Of a stretch of 64,000 nucleotides of DNA, positions 49,821 through 61,524 are shown piece after piece. A program made the position numbers and the translations under genes. Every line of letters starts with the position of its first letter. Position 1 is the stretch's first letter. The notes beneath the pieces were generated by a model. That model saw only the letters and a list, made by a program, of their open reading frames with translations, was not told the origin of the DNA and made no database searches. This DNA comes from Panorpa germanica (Eukaryota > Arthropoda > Insecta > Mecoptera > Panorpidae), in contig OY783205.1 in NCBI GenBank assembly GCA_963678705.1, forward strand, positions 8,928,001-8,992,000, in the 5' to 3' direction.

Positions 49821-50440
49821 AGATCCTTACGACATCTTTTATTTAATAATATAGATTTTTCAAATGTTAATTCAAAATATTTAACAGATTTAATGGAAAT
49901 CTGTAATAATTTTAATAACATATTTTTTTCCCGGTAGATAATTTATCTTGTGCGAGTGCACTGAGTGACTCACCTAACCCTGTAAACATTAAGCCGCATA
50001 GATTACCTCATGCGCATAAAGAAATTGTTGAGAAGCATATTCAAGAACTGTTGGCTAACAACATTATTGAAAAATGCGACTCACAGTTTAACGCACCTCT
50101 GTTAATGGTACCCAAAAAAGCAGATGCGTCGGGGAACAAACAATTTCGCATTGTAATCGATTATCGTAAACTTAATGAGCAGACGACAAGTGATGTTTAT
50201 CCTTTGCCCCTTGTACATGACATACTAGACCAACTTAGTGGTGCAAAATATTCTTCTACGATTGATTTAGCTATAAATAAATTTACTAGTAATAAACCAA
50301 AATTTAAATTAAATTTTGATAAAAGGGTCAATTCTCTTTTTTCACCTAGAAAGTATACGGTAGTTAATAGGAATAGATTAAAGAGATTTTGTACCAATCA
50401 ACAAAACCTTGACGTGTTAGATGGATTTTGTCAGGGATGA
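49821..50440 (+). pseudogene. RT remainder of internal copy 1 (frameshifted)
   Basis: Continuation of the same coding region after the TAA. One T of an eight-T run is lost near 49925, shifting frame. It re-opens at 50051-50440 (129 codons: NNIIEKCDSQF to TIDLA, then the divergent INKFTSN tail) and ends at the same TGA as the other copies. Motif C and all later pol domains are absent. Confidence 0.87.
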
Positions 50441-50578
50441 TTGTTTTGTGAAGCAGTGTTAACTCTACACGATGGGATCAGAATCGTTATCGACACTTTG
50501 CTTCTCTTTTTGTTTTTTTCCAGAATTGTAACTCGTATATTTTGTTTTTATACGTGTCCCTTTTTTTTTGGAAGGGGG

Positions 50579-51537
50579 TGTTGTGATAGTACGATATCGT
50601 CCTATCTTCCTTTTTCTTTTTCTTGGAAAGAAACGCATATGTTTTGTTTAATATGCGTTCCTTTTCTAGGGTTGAAGGGTGTTGTAAGTACGCATAAGTC
50701 GTACTTATCCTTTCTATTTTTAATATAAATCTTATTTATTTTATAAGAATTATATTATGTTATCTTTAATTTTAGTATTAATATTGTAACAAATAATTGT
50801 TTAAAGTTAGCGCCTGTAAACGTTGACTCTGGTCTGTGGATATTTATACTATTTTAATACTGGTAATATCGTATCAGTGTTGTATGATGTAAAGTTAACA
50901 AATAAATTGTTAATATACCGATCGGTATTGCTTATAGAACGCCAGTCTCATCAAAGGTCTCATCCTAGTCACTCGCTGAGTCTCAAGTGCTCATGATTAC
51001 AAGTTGTAACTTCGTTCGTACAATAACTCCAATTGTAACATCAAGTGTACTACTGTAAGCACGTTTTCACTATTAATCAAATTATAACACTAAGAATTAC
51101 ATTTTGTTTTATATCTGACATCTTTATTAATCTAATAAAATACTATTGTAATTAAGTATGCAGATATAATATTACAACGAATAAATGATATATTTTAATA
51201 AAAGTGTTTGTATTAATGGTATTTAAAAGATACTAATTGTTCCAACGCCGTATGTCGCAACGAGGTTATACTTTAGACCGCTCAAGTATTCTCAAATTGC
51301 AACAATACTCCGTTTCAACAAGAATTCTGTTAATCATCTTAAAGAGACTTAATTCTTATCAACGTGAGTGATTCAAGAAGGTGGATGATCGTCAACTGAA
51401 GAGTCTACTTCCAGAAACTAGCAACACGGCGTGATGTATTAGCAAGCTGAGTAATCTCCTTCTAGAACGACAATCCGACCTCTTTTTACAACATTGATGT
51501 CAGGTGTAACATCCGCCCTTCTAATCAACTCACAACA
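50579..51537 (+). repeat. LTR b (959 bp), shared by both tandem units
   Basis: Same termini (TGTTGTGA, TCACAACA) as LTR a. It carries a perfect AAGTACG/CGTACTT stem at 50686-50706; LTR a has one mismatch there. It shares variants with LTR c (for example GTCTCATCCTAGTCAC) against LTRs a and d. Confidence 0.92.
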
Positions 51538-52633
51538 AATGGTGTCAGGTGGGGTCTCGAAGAGATATTCCTACACATAAATATCCAAGAGGTACGCCCA
51601 AAAAAAATTTTTCTATATATTCTACACCTGGATGCGGATCGATTAAATCTGGATACCACTACGCCGATCGATTATTTCCAAAAATTGCTGAAAAGTACGA
51701 CTAAAACTTCATTTCATCTGTATTTCACACAATTTTCTACAAGTATCGGCGGATGCAAAAACTACAGCCCGCTGAACCTGGAAAAAGAAATCTTTTGCCT
51801 CCCCGCGACTGGTTGGATGCTTCTAGAAGACTTGGAATAATCTAAATCGATGTTAATCGTTTCCAGAGCCCCGCACACAGCTGTGTATAGATCATAATAA
51901 CTGATAAGAAAATCTTTAAGTATAATTGAACAGTATCTTTCTTTTTGTATATAATTATTACTATAATTTGACAATTATATTTTTTTAATAGCAACGTTAT
52001 TAATGAAGCTATCATTTTTTTTAGTATTATATTCAGTACTTTTGAATATTTGCTATAATTTAAGTATTTTTTATTAGCATCATTATTAACGAGGTTATAA
52101 TTTTTTTTTAGTATTATATTCAGTACTTTTGAATATTTGCTATAATCTAAGTATTTTTGTAGCATCATTGTTTGTCATTGAAGCTATTAATTTTTTTTAG
52201 TATTATGTTCAATACTTTTGAATATTTGCTATAACCTAAGTATTTTTGTAGCATCATTGTTTGTCATTGAAGCTATTAATTTTTTTAGTATTATATCCAG
52301 TACTTTTGAATATTTACTATAATATTTTTTTATAATTGTTTCTACAATTATACTAATTGATGTTTAATATTTTTTTAGAACAAAATTTTTTTTGAACGAG
52401 AGGGAATTTTGAAAAGGAGAAGTAAAGAGCTGAAGCAGTTAGATAGCAGTCTGTTCAATCAGAGAGACTACCTTCCTGTTACAACTGCAACGTCTGAGCC
52501 CCATCGGAAATTTCCTGTGAGTTACTGTTTTCGCTAACAATTTTTCCTTGTCAGAATCCTATTTTTCGGAGAGTCGTTTATTGGTACAAAATAATCTTTA
52601 ATCTGTATATTTTATAAATTTTAATTAAGTACT
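51538..52633 (+). other. Primer site and 5' leader of internal copy 2
   Basis: Primer site TGGTGTCAGG at 51540, then an AT-rich leader with the same four tandem repeats at about 51989-52327. No gene seen. Confidence 0.75.
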
Positions 52634-55154
52634 ATGGCACCGAACGTTCATTCACTCACATTAGTTGAAAATACAATCAACCTAATCAATGAGTTTTCAA
52701 AAAATCTAGAAGTCCAATCAACATCCTTAACGATCGTTGAATTAAAAATCAAAAACTTAGAAAAGGCTTGGGTCAAATATAATGGTATCGTAGAAGCACT
52801 GCTTCCAACTCTAAAAAATGAAGAAGCTACGGCTATCGTTAGTAAGTCTATGAAAGTTGTAAGTATTTACGACGACACTCTTATTTCCTTGTTGAATTAT
52901 AAGCAAACATTTGAGGATGATACACATATTGTGGATGACTAAAAAAGCATAGATTCAATAAAAAATTTAAACTTAAGTCCAATGCAACTAACTGTTTTTG
53001 ATGGAGAATATACTAATTGGCAAAGTTTCATGGAATTATTTACAAATTTAATTCGTAATAATAGTAAGTTATCAAGCATTGAAAAAATGCACTATTTAAA
53101 ATTAAATTTGACAGGAGAACCACTCAAACTCATAAAGAATTATCCTTTAACAAACGATAATTATGAAATTGTTTGGAACATCCTTTGTAAACGTTATGAC
53201 AACAAAGTAGCACTTATTGAAACCTGTTTAAACAATTTATTAAACTACAATGTTATACGTTTAGAATCAGAAATTAATATCAAAAATTTTTTAGATGAAA
53301 TTAATGAATCGATTAGAGCTTTAACCAAGTTAGGAATATATTCTAATCATTCAGATTTTATTTTTATACATTTTTTAAAAACCAAGTTAGATTTTAATTC
53401 GTTAAAGGAATAGGAAAACAGCAATACTTCTGAATTACCAACCCTAAATGAATTTACGGAGTTTCTTGAAAGACGGTGGCGCACTCTAGAGAGAAGAAGG
53501 CATGTTGAAGTTAAAACAGATCCAAGTCATTCTATTTCTAGTAGTGAACCAGTTTCAAGTGAACAATTTGCTAATAAGGTTGAAACTAAATTTAAAACTT
53601 TTTTTGAACCATTGTAAAAAAAATGGTCATTTAGAGAAATATTGTTTTATCAAGAAGGAAAATGCGGATACGGTAAATCCTGTCGCGCAAATTAATATTT
53701 GTAGGAGAGCTACGGTATTTTCAAAACCTTCTGTTTATTGTAAAAGATCGAGACATCTTGAATCTGATTGTCCTCAAGCATCTTTTACTAAAAATACAAA
53801 ACAAAATTCAAATAGTAAATTATGTTCTTTTTATAATCACCATTTACGTAAATTTAATAGCTTAAATAAAAATATTGAGATTAAAGAAATACCAGATACT
53901 ATCCAATTGAAAATAGCAGCAGCCAAAGCAAAGACTGTATCATTTTTATTGGATACTGGTTCACAAATTTCTCTAATTAAACAAAACATTTTAAATAATA
54001 ATATCAAAATAGATAGTACATCTAAAATTTTGTTAAAGGGAATTTCTGAAGGCACGCCTTATACTTTAGGTTCACTGAAAACTTCTATAATTTTAGATAG
54101 TCATAAGTCGAAACATACTTTACAGGTTGTGTCAGAGGATTTCCCCATTAAGCATGATGGAATTATAGGATTAGATATTTTACGTACATTAAAAGCAGAA
54201 ATTAATTTGGTAACGAACAGCGTACAATTCTCACAACATGGCAAGAAATTTGAATTACCATTAATAAACATAAACAGTATTATCGTACCAGCACGTACTA
54301 GGAAATCAATTCCTATGTCGGGTTCTACGGTAGGAGTTTGTGTAGCCAAGGAATTGCTACCTGAAGTTTTTTTAGCCAACGCATTAATTAAACCTGTCAA
54401 TAATATTTTTTATATATCTATAACTAATTCCTCAGCGAAAGATGTAATACTTGACAATTTTAAACCAGATATTATTCCAATAAATAAATTTAATTTTTAC
54501 CATTTTTTGAAAAGAAATCCTAACAATCCTAAAAGATCCTTACGACATCTTTTATTTAATAATATAGATTTTTCAAATGTTAATTCAAAATATTTAACAG
54601 ATTTAATGGAAATCTGTAATAATTTTAATAACATATTTTTTTTCCCGGTAGATAATTTATCTTGTGCGAGTGCACTGAGTGACTCACCTAACCCTGTAAA
54701 CATTAAGCCGCATAGATTACCTCATGCGCATAAAGAAATTGTTGAGAAGCATATTCAAGAACTGTTGGCTAACAACATTATTGAAAAATGCGACTCACAG
54801 TTTAACGCACCTCTGTTAATGGTACCCAAAAAAGCAGATGCGTCGGGGAACAAACAATTTCGCATTGTAATCGATTATCGTAAACTTAATGAGCAGACGA
54901 CAAGTGATGTTTATCCTTTGCCCCTTGTACATGACATACTAGACCAACTTAGTGGTGCAAAATATTTTTCTACGATTGATTTAGCTATAAATAAATTTAC
55001 TAGTAATAAACCAAAATTTAAATTAAATTTTGATAAAAGGGTCAATTCTCTTTTTTCACCTAGAAAGTATACGGTAGTTAATAGGAATAGATTAAAGAGA
55101 TTTTGTACCAATCAACAAAACCTTGACGTGTTAGATGGATTTTGTCAGGGATGA
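52634..55154 (+). pseudogene. Gag-protease-RT of internal copy 2, four breaks in gag
   Basis: Same coding region as copy 1. Open pieces: 52634-52942 (TAA where copy 1 has TCA in VDDSKS), 52982-53413 (TAG at the Trp of KEWEN), a frameshift near 53605 that destroys the first Cys of the CCHC knuckle ('ttttttgaacc' for 'ttttttttgtaacc'), then 53502-55154 open through protease (DTGS), linker and truncated RT (TIDLA) to the common TGA. Its protease-RT portion is undamaged, the reverse of copy 1. Confidence 0.88.
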
Positions 55155-55291
55155 TTGTTTTGTGAAGCAGTGTTAACTCTACACGATGGGATCAGAATCG
55201 TTATCGACACTTTGCTTCTCTTTTTGTTTTTTTCCAGAATTGTAACTCGTATATTTTGTTTTTATACGTGTCCCTTTTTTTTGGAAGGGGG
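55155..55291 (+). other. 3' untranslated segment and polypurine tract of internal copy 2
   Basis: Same segment as 45725-45862, with one T fewer before GGAAGGGGG. No gene. Confidence 0.65.
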
Positions 55292-56251
55292 TGTTGTGAT
55301 AGTACGATATCGTCCTATCTTCCTTTTTCTTTTTCTTGGAAAGAAACGCATATGTTTTGTTTAATATGCGTTCCTTTTCTAGGGTTGAAGGGTGTTGTAA
55401 GTACGCATAAGTCGTACTTATCCTTTCTATTTTTATTATAAATGTTATTTATTTTATAAGAATTATATTATGTTATCTTTAATTTTAGTATTAATATTGT
55501 AACAAATAATTGTTTAAAGTTAGCGCTTGTAAACATTGACTCTGGTCTGTGGATATTTATACTATTTTAATACTGGTAATATCGTATCAGTGTTGTATGA
55601 TGTAAAGTTAACAAATAAATTGTTAATATACCGATCGGTATTGCTTATAGAACGCCAGTCTCATCAAAGGTCTCATCCTAGTCACACGCTGAGTCTCAAG
55701 TGCTCATGATTACGAGTTGTAACTTCGTTCGTACAATAACTCCAATTGTAACATCAAGTGTACTACTGTAAGCACGTTTTCACTATTAATCAAATTATAA
55801 CACTAAGAATTACATTTTGTTTTATATCTGACATCTTTATTAATCTAATAAAATACTATTGTAATTAAGTATGCAGATATAATATTACAACGAATAAATG
55901 ATATATTTTAATAAAAGTGTTTGTATTAATGGTATTTAAAAGATACTAATTGTTCCAACGCCGTATGTCGCAACGAGGTTATACTTTAGACCGCTCAAGT
56001 ATTCTCAAATTGCAACAATACTCCGTTTCAACAAGAATTCTGTTAATCATCTTGAAGAGACTTAATTCTTATCAACGTGAGTGATTCAAGAAGGTGGATG
56101 ATCGTCAACTGAAGAGTCTACTTCCTGAAACTAGCAACACGGCGTGATGTATTAGCAAGCTGAGTAATCTCCTTCTAGAACGACAATCCGACCTCTTTTT
56201 ACAACATTGATGTCAGGTGTAACATCCGCCCTTCAAATCTTGCTCACAACA
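55292..56251 (+). repeat. LTR c (960 bp), terminal LTR at the junction with BEL sequence
   Basis: Begins TGTTGTGA and ends TCACAACA at 56251, followed at once by BEL array sequence 'atataaaaaaacacaaatatgc', so this is an authentic integration end. The last 25 bp differ from other LTRs (CAAATCTTGC for TAATCAAC). Confidence 0.9.
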
Positions 56252-57250
56252 ATATAAAAAAACACAAATATGCTTTTGATATATGAGCATTTAGAATGCG
56301 AGGTTCTTTAATGGAAAAGGGTCCGGCAAAATCAATACCAACATGTAAAAATGGTCGATGGTATGTGACTCTAGCAGCTGGTAAGTCACCCATGACAGGA
56401 GTAGATGTAGTTGCTCGTAATTTTGTGCAAATAGTGCATAGTCGTAAGATTTGTCGAATTTTACTTCTGGCGGATATTATCCAGAATTTAGATCGTAGAA
56501 GATAATGTAACGTATTGAGCTCCACATGTAAATATAGTTTCTGGTAATGTAATATTAGTAAGTTCGTTAAATGATTATGCTTTTTCAATAGATATGGGTG
56601 TTTTGCTGCAGAGGTTAACTCTGAATTTTCGAGACGTCCGCCGACAACTAATAGCATATTGTGATCGAGACATGGAGATAGAGAGATTAAAATGGTGCGG
56701 AATTGACGACCGAGCTTGATATTTCTAATATCATCACTAAAATGATCCTGTTGTGCTAAGCGAATAATAAATATCTCTGCGGCAAGTAATTCTGTGAACG
56801 TTGGTGGACCAAAGGCGACGGTAACATCATGACCTGGCATTATTAGTGACCTAAAACGCTTACTGTAAGCTACAATACGAAGTAATTTACAATAATTTGA
56901 CTGGTTTTCCAGTAGAGTTAAAAATACATTTGACACAAGTTTGTCCGTACACAAATTTGAACTGATTTTTACTTGTTTAAGCTCAGGCAATGTTAGTTCG
57001 GTATTTTGTTGTCCAACAAAGCTTATGTGGTGGGACCTTCAGCCATGACAACACAACGGAAGAATCAGTAAAGGCGTATACTTGAATATTATTCAATTTT
57101 GGCATTAGAATGTTATGTACATGAAGAAGCAATTTTGTTAAAAAAACTGCACCCAGAAGTTCTAAAAATATTTGTGGCCCATCGAATAGACGAGATCTGT
57201 TCAACTCCTATATCTATACAATGAAAATACGTTGATTCTAGGAAGAACCT
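56252..57250 (-). pseudogene. BEL/Pao pol copy P15, N-terminal part, right of the insertion
   Basis: RNase H remnant 57204-56983 in its own frame (ELLGAVFLTKLL, VYAFTDSSVVLSWL), integrase leader, HHCC finger, first Asp and AYLCFF in 56990-56252. It ends where LTR c begins. The remaining coding part is at 43785-44580. About 16 bp of BEL sequence (ATATAAAAAnACACAA) is present on both sides of the insertion. Confidence 0.88.
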
Positions 57251-58474
57251 AGCTGACATTTGTAGTCGAGAATTTTTGTCTCAATAAACAACTGGCATTA
57301 CTTGAACGCCTTCAAGATATTTTACATTGACAGCGCCATTATTTTGCAAGGAATTCTCACTAACACCTTGCTTCTCGTTAGAAATGGCATTGACAACAGG
57401 TTTATTATTCGTTAATAAAACGTTGTGGTAAGCACTACTACTTTCTGAATTATTTGCAAAGATGTCACTACTTATCCAAGTTCTACTTAGGGAAGCAGTG
57501 TTGTCAAGTGGAAGAGAAGTGGACTTATAAAAATTACCACCAATAGATATAACTTGCCTTTTAATATTGCCATCATTTATTTGCTTTTGAAAAGGATCCA
57601 TTCCAAATACATCCACGTTAAAGTCTGAAACTGCATGTTCTTGCGGAAAAAATTGGTTTGAAATTGGATGACTTATCGTTGAAATTGAATCAACTACAGG
57701 CGGACTATTACCACTTCAATCAACTTGTCTTTTAAATACTGCATCATATTTTGGAAAACGAACAATTAAAGGAGAAGAATCATCTTCTAAATTTGATTGA
57801 GATATATTTAAAAGATGACACTTCCTTTTTGTAAGTTTATTTTTTTCTACAATTGAAACTAATGGAGGCATATCTGAAAAACTGTCGACATTCGTGTAAT
57901 TGATATCAGTTTGCATTGCATATTCTCCATCTTTTCCTTGTTCTTCAAAACAAAAATTTCCATCTACAATCAACTCTGATTGAGTCTTAGTATTTGAGAC
58001 TTCGTTACATTCCAAAATATTGTCGCCAGGATCATTGTTAGCAGATTCAATTTCTCTTTCTATGTTTAGTACTTAAGTAATTTCTTTACTTTCATTTCCT
58101 AAAGATTTATCAGTATTATTTTCCATTTCAATCGTAATTGTTGACGAATTTGATTGATTCCTAATATGCGGTGAAGAAATCTCTGAACTATAGTTCAATT
58201 TAACAAAAGACTGTTCATTTTCAACTAATTTCAAACAAGTTTCGTTCTGAATTTCATCGTTTTCTTGAAGATTAGTTACATATTCTACAAGTCCTAAATC
58301 TTTGTCGTTTAATATTTCAGTATTTAAATTTCTTTTTGATTTATTACTACCAACTTTTCGAGTGGTATTCCCTTGAGCTTTCGAATATATTTTTGAAGAT
58401 TGTTGCCCGATTTTTGGATAAGGTTCACTAATACTTTCTTTCTCATTTGAATTATGTTTAATTTGAAGTATACA
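57251..58474 (-). pseudogene. ORF X copy X15
   Basis: Open pieces are 57281-57616 and 57716-58015, plus an N-terminal part to about 58250. Breaks are a stop at the usual Trp of QVDWSG (57716, 'cacttcaatc' for 'cactccaatc') and a TAA-creating change near 58073 ('gtacttaagta'). Function is not recognised. Confidence 0.5.
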
Positions 58475-59285
58475 TTATGCAAGAATTTCAAAATTTAATT
58501 TGATTAGCTTCGATACTGGTCGTTTATAAATGCCATGAGCGGTTTTTAATGTAACAACACGAACATGACCGTCAGGACCTGGATGAGTTTCCTGGACACG
58601 TGCCAATGGCCATTCGAATAGTGAAATATTATTATACTTTATCCATACAAGGTCATCCAATTTTAAATTGTCAGAGACGGAGTGCCATTTGTGTCGTTGG
58701 TGTAGAGTATTGAGATATTGTCGGATCCATCTATTTGCAAAATCCTGTCTAATTTGTTTGATTAATTCCCAACGCTGTAAATGACTTGGGTTTCTATTTA
58801 ACAGAATTTCCTCAGGAGGAAGACATAATGACGAACCAATAAGAAAGTGACTAGGAGATAAGGGATGTGGATCATCTGGTGATGCAGGCAAATGTACTAA
58901 AAGGCGACTGTTCATAATTGCTTCTATTCTGGCAAAAATTGTTGTGAGTTCTTCAAATGTAAGTGGTCGTGTACCAATTACTCGTTGGAGATGATATTTG
59001 GCACTTTTAACTCCACTTTCCTAGAGTCCACAAAAATTTGGACTGTGAGGAGGGTTAAAATGCCATTTAACCCCTCTAATGAAGACTTAATTTTCACACA
59101 TGTTTTGACTTCTTTTAAATATCGGTTTGCACCAATGAAAACTGCCGCAATCAGTATAAATATCAGAGCATAGGCCTCGTCGTGATGTAAACCGATCGAA
59201 TGATGCGAGAAATGAGTCAGTAGAGTTTCCAGAAGTAACTTCGAGGTGAACAGCTTTTGTGGACATACATATAAAAAGACACAAT
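58475..59285 (-). pseudogene. BEL/Pao pol copy P16, cut at the same junction as P15
   Basis: Complete DUF5641 58915-58475 and integrase core 59285-59087 (IYTDCGSFHW), with TAG before the catalytic Glu. At 59285/59286 the sequence switches to the plus-strand element at exactly the same base as at 44580/44581, which shows that the junction was duplicated. Confidence 0.88.
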
Positions 59286-60429
59286 AGATAGTACATCTAA
59301 AATTTTGTTAAAGGGAATTTCTGAAGGCACGCCTTATACTTTAGGTTCACTGAAAACTTCTATAATTTTAGATAGTCATAAGTCGAAACATACTTTACAG
59401 GTTGTGTCAGAGGATTTCCCCATTAAGCATGATGGAATTATAGGATTAGATATTTTACGTACATTAAAAGCAGAAATTAATTTGGTAACGAACAGCGTAC
59501 AATTCTCACAACATGGCAAGAAATTTGAATTACCATTATTAAACATAAACAGTATTATCGTACCAGCACGTACTAGGAAATCAATTCCTATGTCGGGTTC
59601 TACGGTAGGAGTTTGTGTAGCCAAGGAATTGCTACCTGAAGTTTTTTTAGCCAACGCATTAATTAAACCTGTCAATAATATTTTTTATATATCTATAACT
59701 AATTCCTCAGCGAAAGATGTAATACTTGACAATTTTAAACCAGATATTATTCCAATAAATAAATTTAATTTTTACCATTTTTTGAAAAGAAATCCTAACA
59801 ATCCTAAAAGATCCTTACGACATCTTTTATTTAATAATATAGATTTTTCAAATGTTAATTCAAAATATTTAACAGATTTAATGGAAATCTGTAATAATTT
59901 TAATAACATATTTTTTTTCCCGGTAGATAATTTATCTTGTGCGAGTGCACTGAGTGACTCACCTAACCCTGTAAACATTAAGCCGCATAGATTACCTCAT
60001 GCGCATAAAGAAATTGTTGAGAAGCATATTCAAGAACTGTTGGCTAACAACATTATTGAAAAATGCGACTCACAGTTTAACGCACCTCTGTTAATGGTAC
60101 CCAAAAAAGCAGATGCGTCGGGGAACAAACAATTTCGCATCGTAATCGATTATCGTAAACTTAATGAGCAGACGACAAGTGATGTTTATCCTTTGCCCCT
60201 TGTACATGACATACTAGACCAACTTAGTGGTGCAAAATATTCTTCTACGATTGATTTAGCTATAAATAAATTTACTAGTAATAAACCAAAACTTAAATTA
60301 AATTTTGATAAAAGGGTCAATTCTCTTTTTTCACCTAGAAAGTATACGGTAGTTAATAGGAATAGATTAAAGAGATTTTGTACCAATCAACAAAACCTTG
60401 ACGTGTTAGATGGATTTTGTCAGGGATGA
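59286..60429 (+). pseudogene. 5'-truncated protease/RT fragment, second copy of 44581-45724
   Basis: Open frame 59305-60429 (374 codons), the same extent as 44600-45724, ending at the common TGA. Few substitutions, for example LLNINSI for LININSI. RT stops after TIDLA as in every copy. This copy was produced by the 14.7-kb duplication. Confidence 0.87.
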
Positions 60430-60567
60430 TTGTTTTGTGAAGCAGTGTTAACTCTACACGATGGGATCAGAATCGTTATCGACACTATGCTTCTCTTTTT
60501 GTTTTTTTCCAGAATTGTAACTCGTATATTTTGTTTTTATACGTGTCCCTTTTTTTTTGGAAGGGGG

Positions 60568-61524
60568 TGTTGTGATAGTACGATATCGTCCTATCTTCCT
60601 TTTTCTTTTTCTTGGAAAGAAACGCATATGTTTTGTTTAATATGCGTTCCTTTTCTAGGGTTGAAGGGTGTTGTAAGTACGCATAAGTCGTACTTATCCT
60701 TTCTATTTTTAATATAAATGTTATTTATTTTATAAGAATTATATTATGTTATCTTTAATTTTAGTATTAATATTGTAACAAATAATTGTTTAAAGTTAGC
60801 GCTTGTAAACATTGACTCTGGTCTGTGGATATTTATACTATTTTAATACTGGTAATACCGTATCAGTGTTGTATGATGTAAAGTTAACAAATAAATTGTT
60901 AATATACCGATCGGTATTGCTTATAGAACGCCAGTCTCATCAAAGGTCTCGTCCGAGTCTTATCCTGAGTCTCAAGTGCTCATGATTAGTTTTACTTCGT
61001 TCGTACAATAACTCTAATTGTAACATCAAGTATACTACTGTAAGCACGTTTTCACTATTAATCAAATTATAACACTAAGAATTACATTTTGTTTTATATC
61101 TGACATCTTTATTAATCTAATAAAATACTTTTGTAATTAAGTATGCAGATATAATATTACAACGAATAAATGATATATTTTAATAAAAGTGTTTGTATTA
61201 ATAGTATTTAAAAAGATACTAATTGTTCCAACGCCGTATGTCGTAACGAGGTTATACTTTAGACCGCTCAAGTATTCTCAAATTGCAACAATACTCCGTT
61301 TCAACAAGAATTCTGTTAATCATCATAAAGAGAGTTAATTCTTATCAACGTGAGTGATTCAAGAAGGTGGATGATCGTCAAACTGAAGAGCCTACTTCCA
61401 GAAACTAGCAACACGGCGTGATGTATTAGCAAGCTGAGTAATCTCCTTCTAGAACGAGCATCAGACCTCTTTTTACAACATTGATGTCAGGTGTAACATC
61501 CGCCCTTCTAATCAACTCACAACA
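60568..61524 (+). repeat. LTR d (957 bp)
   Basis: TGTTGTGA...TCACAACA, closest to LTR a by shared blocks (GTCCGAGTCTTATCCTG and GATTAGTTTTAC). It includes the perfect AAGTACG/CGTACTT stem. The polypurine tract precedes it and primer site TGGTGTCAGG follows at 61527. Confidence 0.92.

Larger units (their letters stand above)
44581..56251 (+). mobile_element. Tandem cluster of a DUF1759-Gag/Gypsy-RT LTR element inserted in the BEL array (11,671 bp)
   Basis: Layout: 5'-truncated internal 44581-45862, LTR 45863-46819, internal 46820-50578, LTR 50579-51537, internal 51538-55291, LTR 55292-56251. Two LTR-internal-LTR units share the central LTR. The right end is a true LTR terminus (TCACAACA) joined to BEL sequence; the left end starts mid-protease with no LTR. 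Such head-to-tail sharing is expected from LTR-LTR recombination. Internal regions are ~3.76 kb, too short for a complete Ty3/Gypsy pol. Confidence 0.9.
1..59285 (-). repeat. BEL/Pao-derived macrosatellite array, ~3.015 kb unit, interrupted by two plus-strand LTR elements
   Basis: Head-to-tail units were phased on one integrase landmark (CAGGAGTAGATG, antisense to the GDLPAARV coding stretch). It occurs at 1, 3015, 6023, 8909, 11922, 14939, 16520, 19550, 22565, 25580, 32686 (as CAGAAG), 35680, 38696, 41712 and 56396. Spacings are 3014, 3008, 2886, 3013, 3017, 1581, 3030, 3015, 3015, 7106, 2994, 3016, 3016 and then 14684. The odd values are explained by a 122-bp deletion (unit 3), a ~1.43-kb deletion (unit 6), a 4583-bp Gypsy insertion plus a ~490-bp deletion (unit 10), and an 11,671-bp insertion (unit 14). 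Each unit reads, on the minus strand, RNase H remnant, integrase, DUF5641, ORF X. No BEL gag, protease or RT core is present. Confidence 0.92.

Noticed and set aside
46820..56251. Complete autonomous retrovirus-like element
   Set aside because: The internal region is only 3.76 kb, RT ends after motif A, and integrase and env are absent in all copies.
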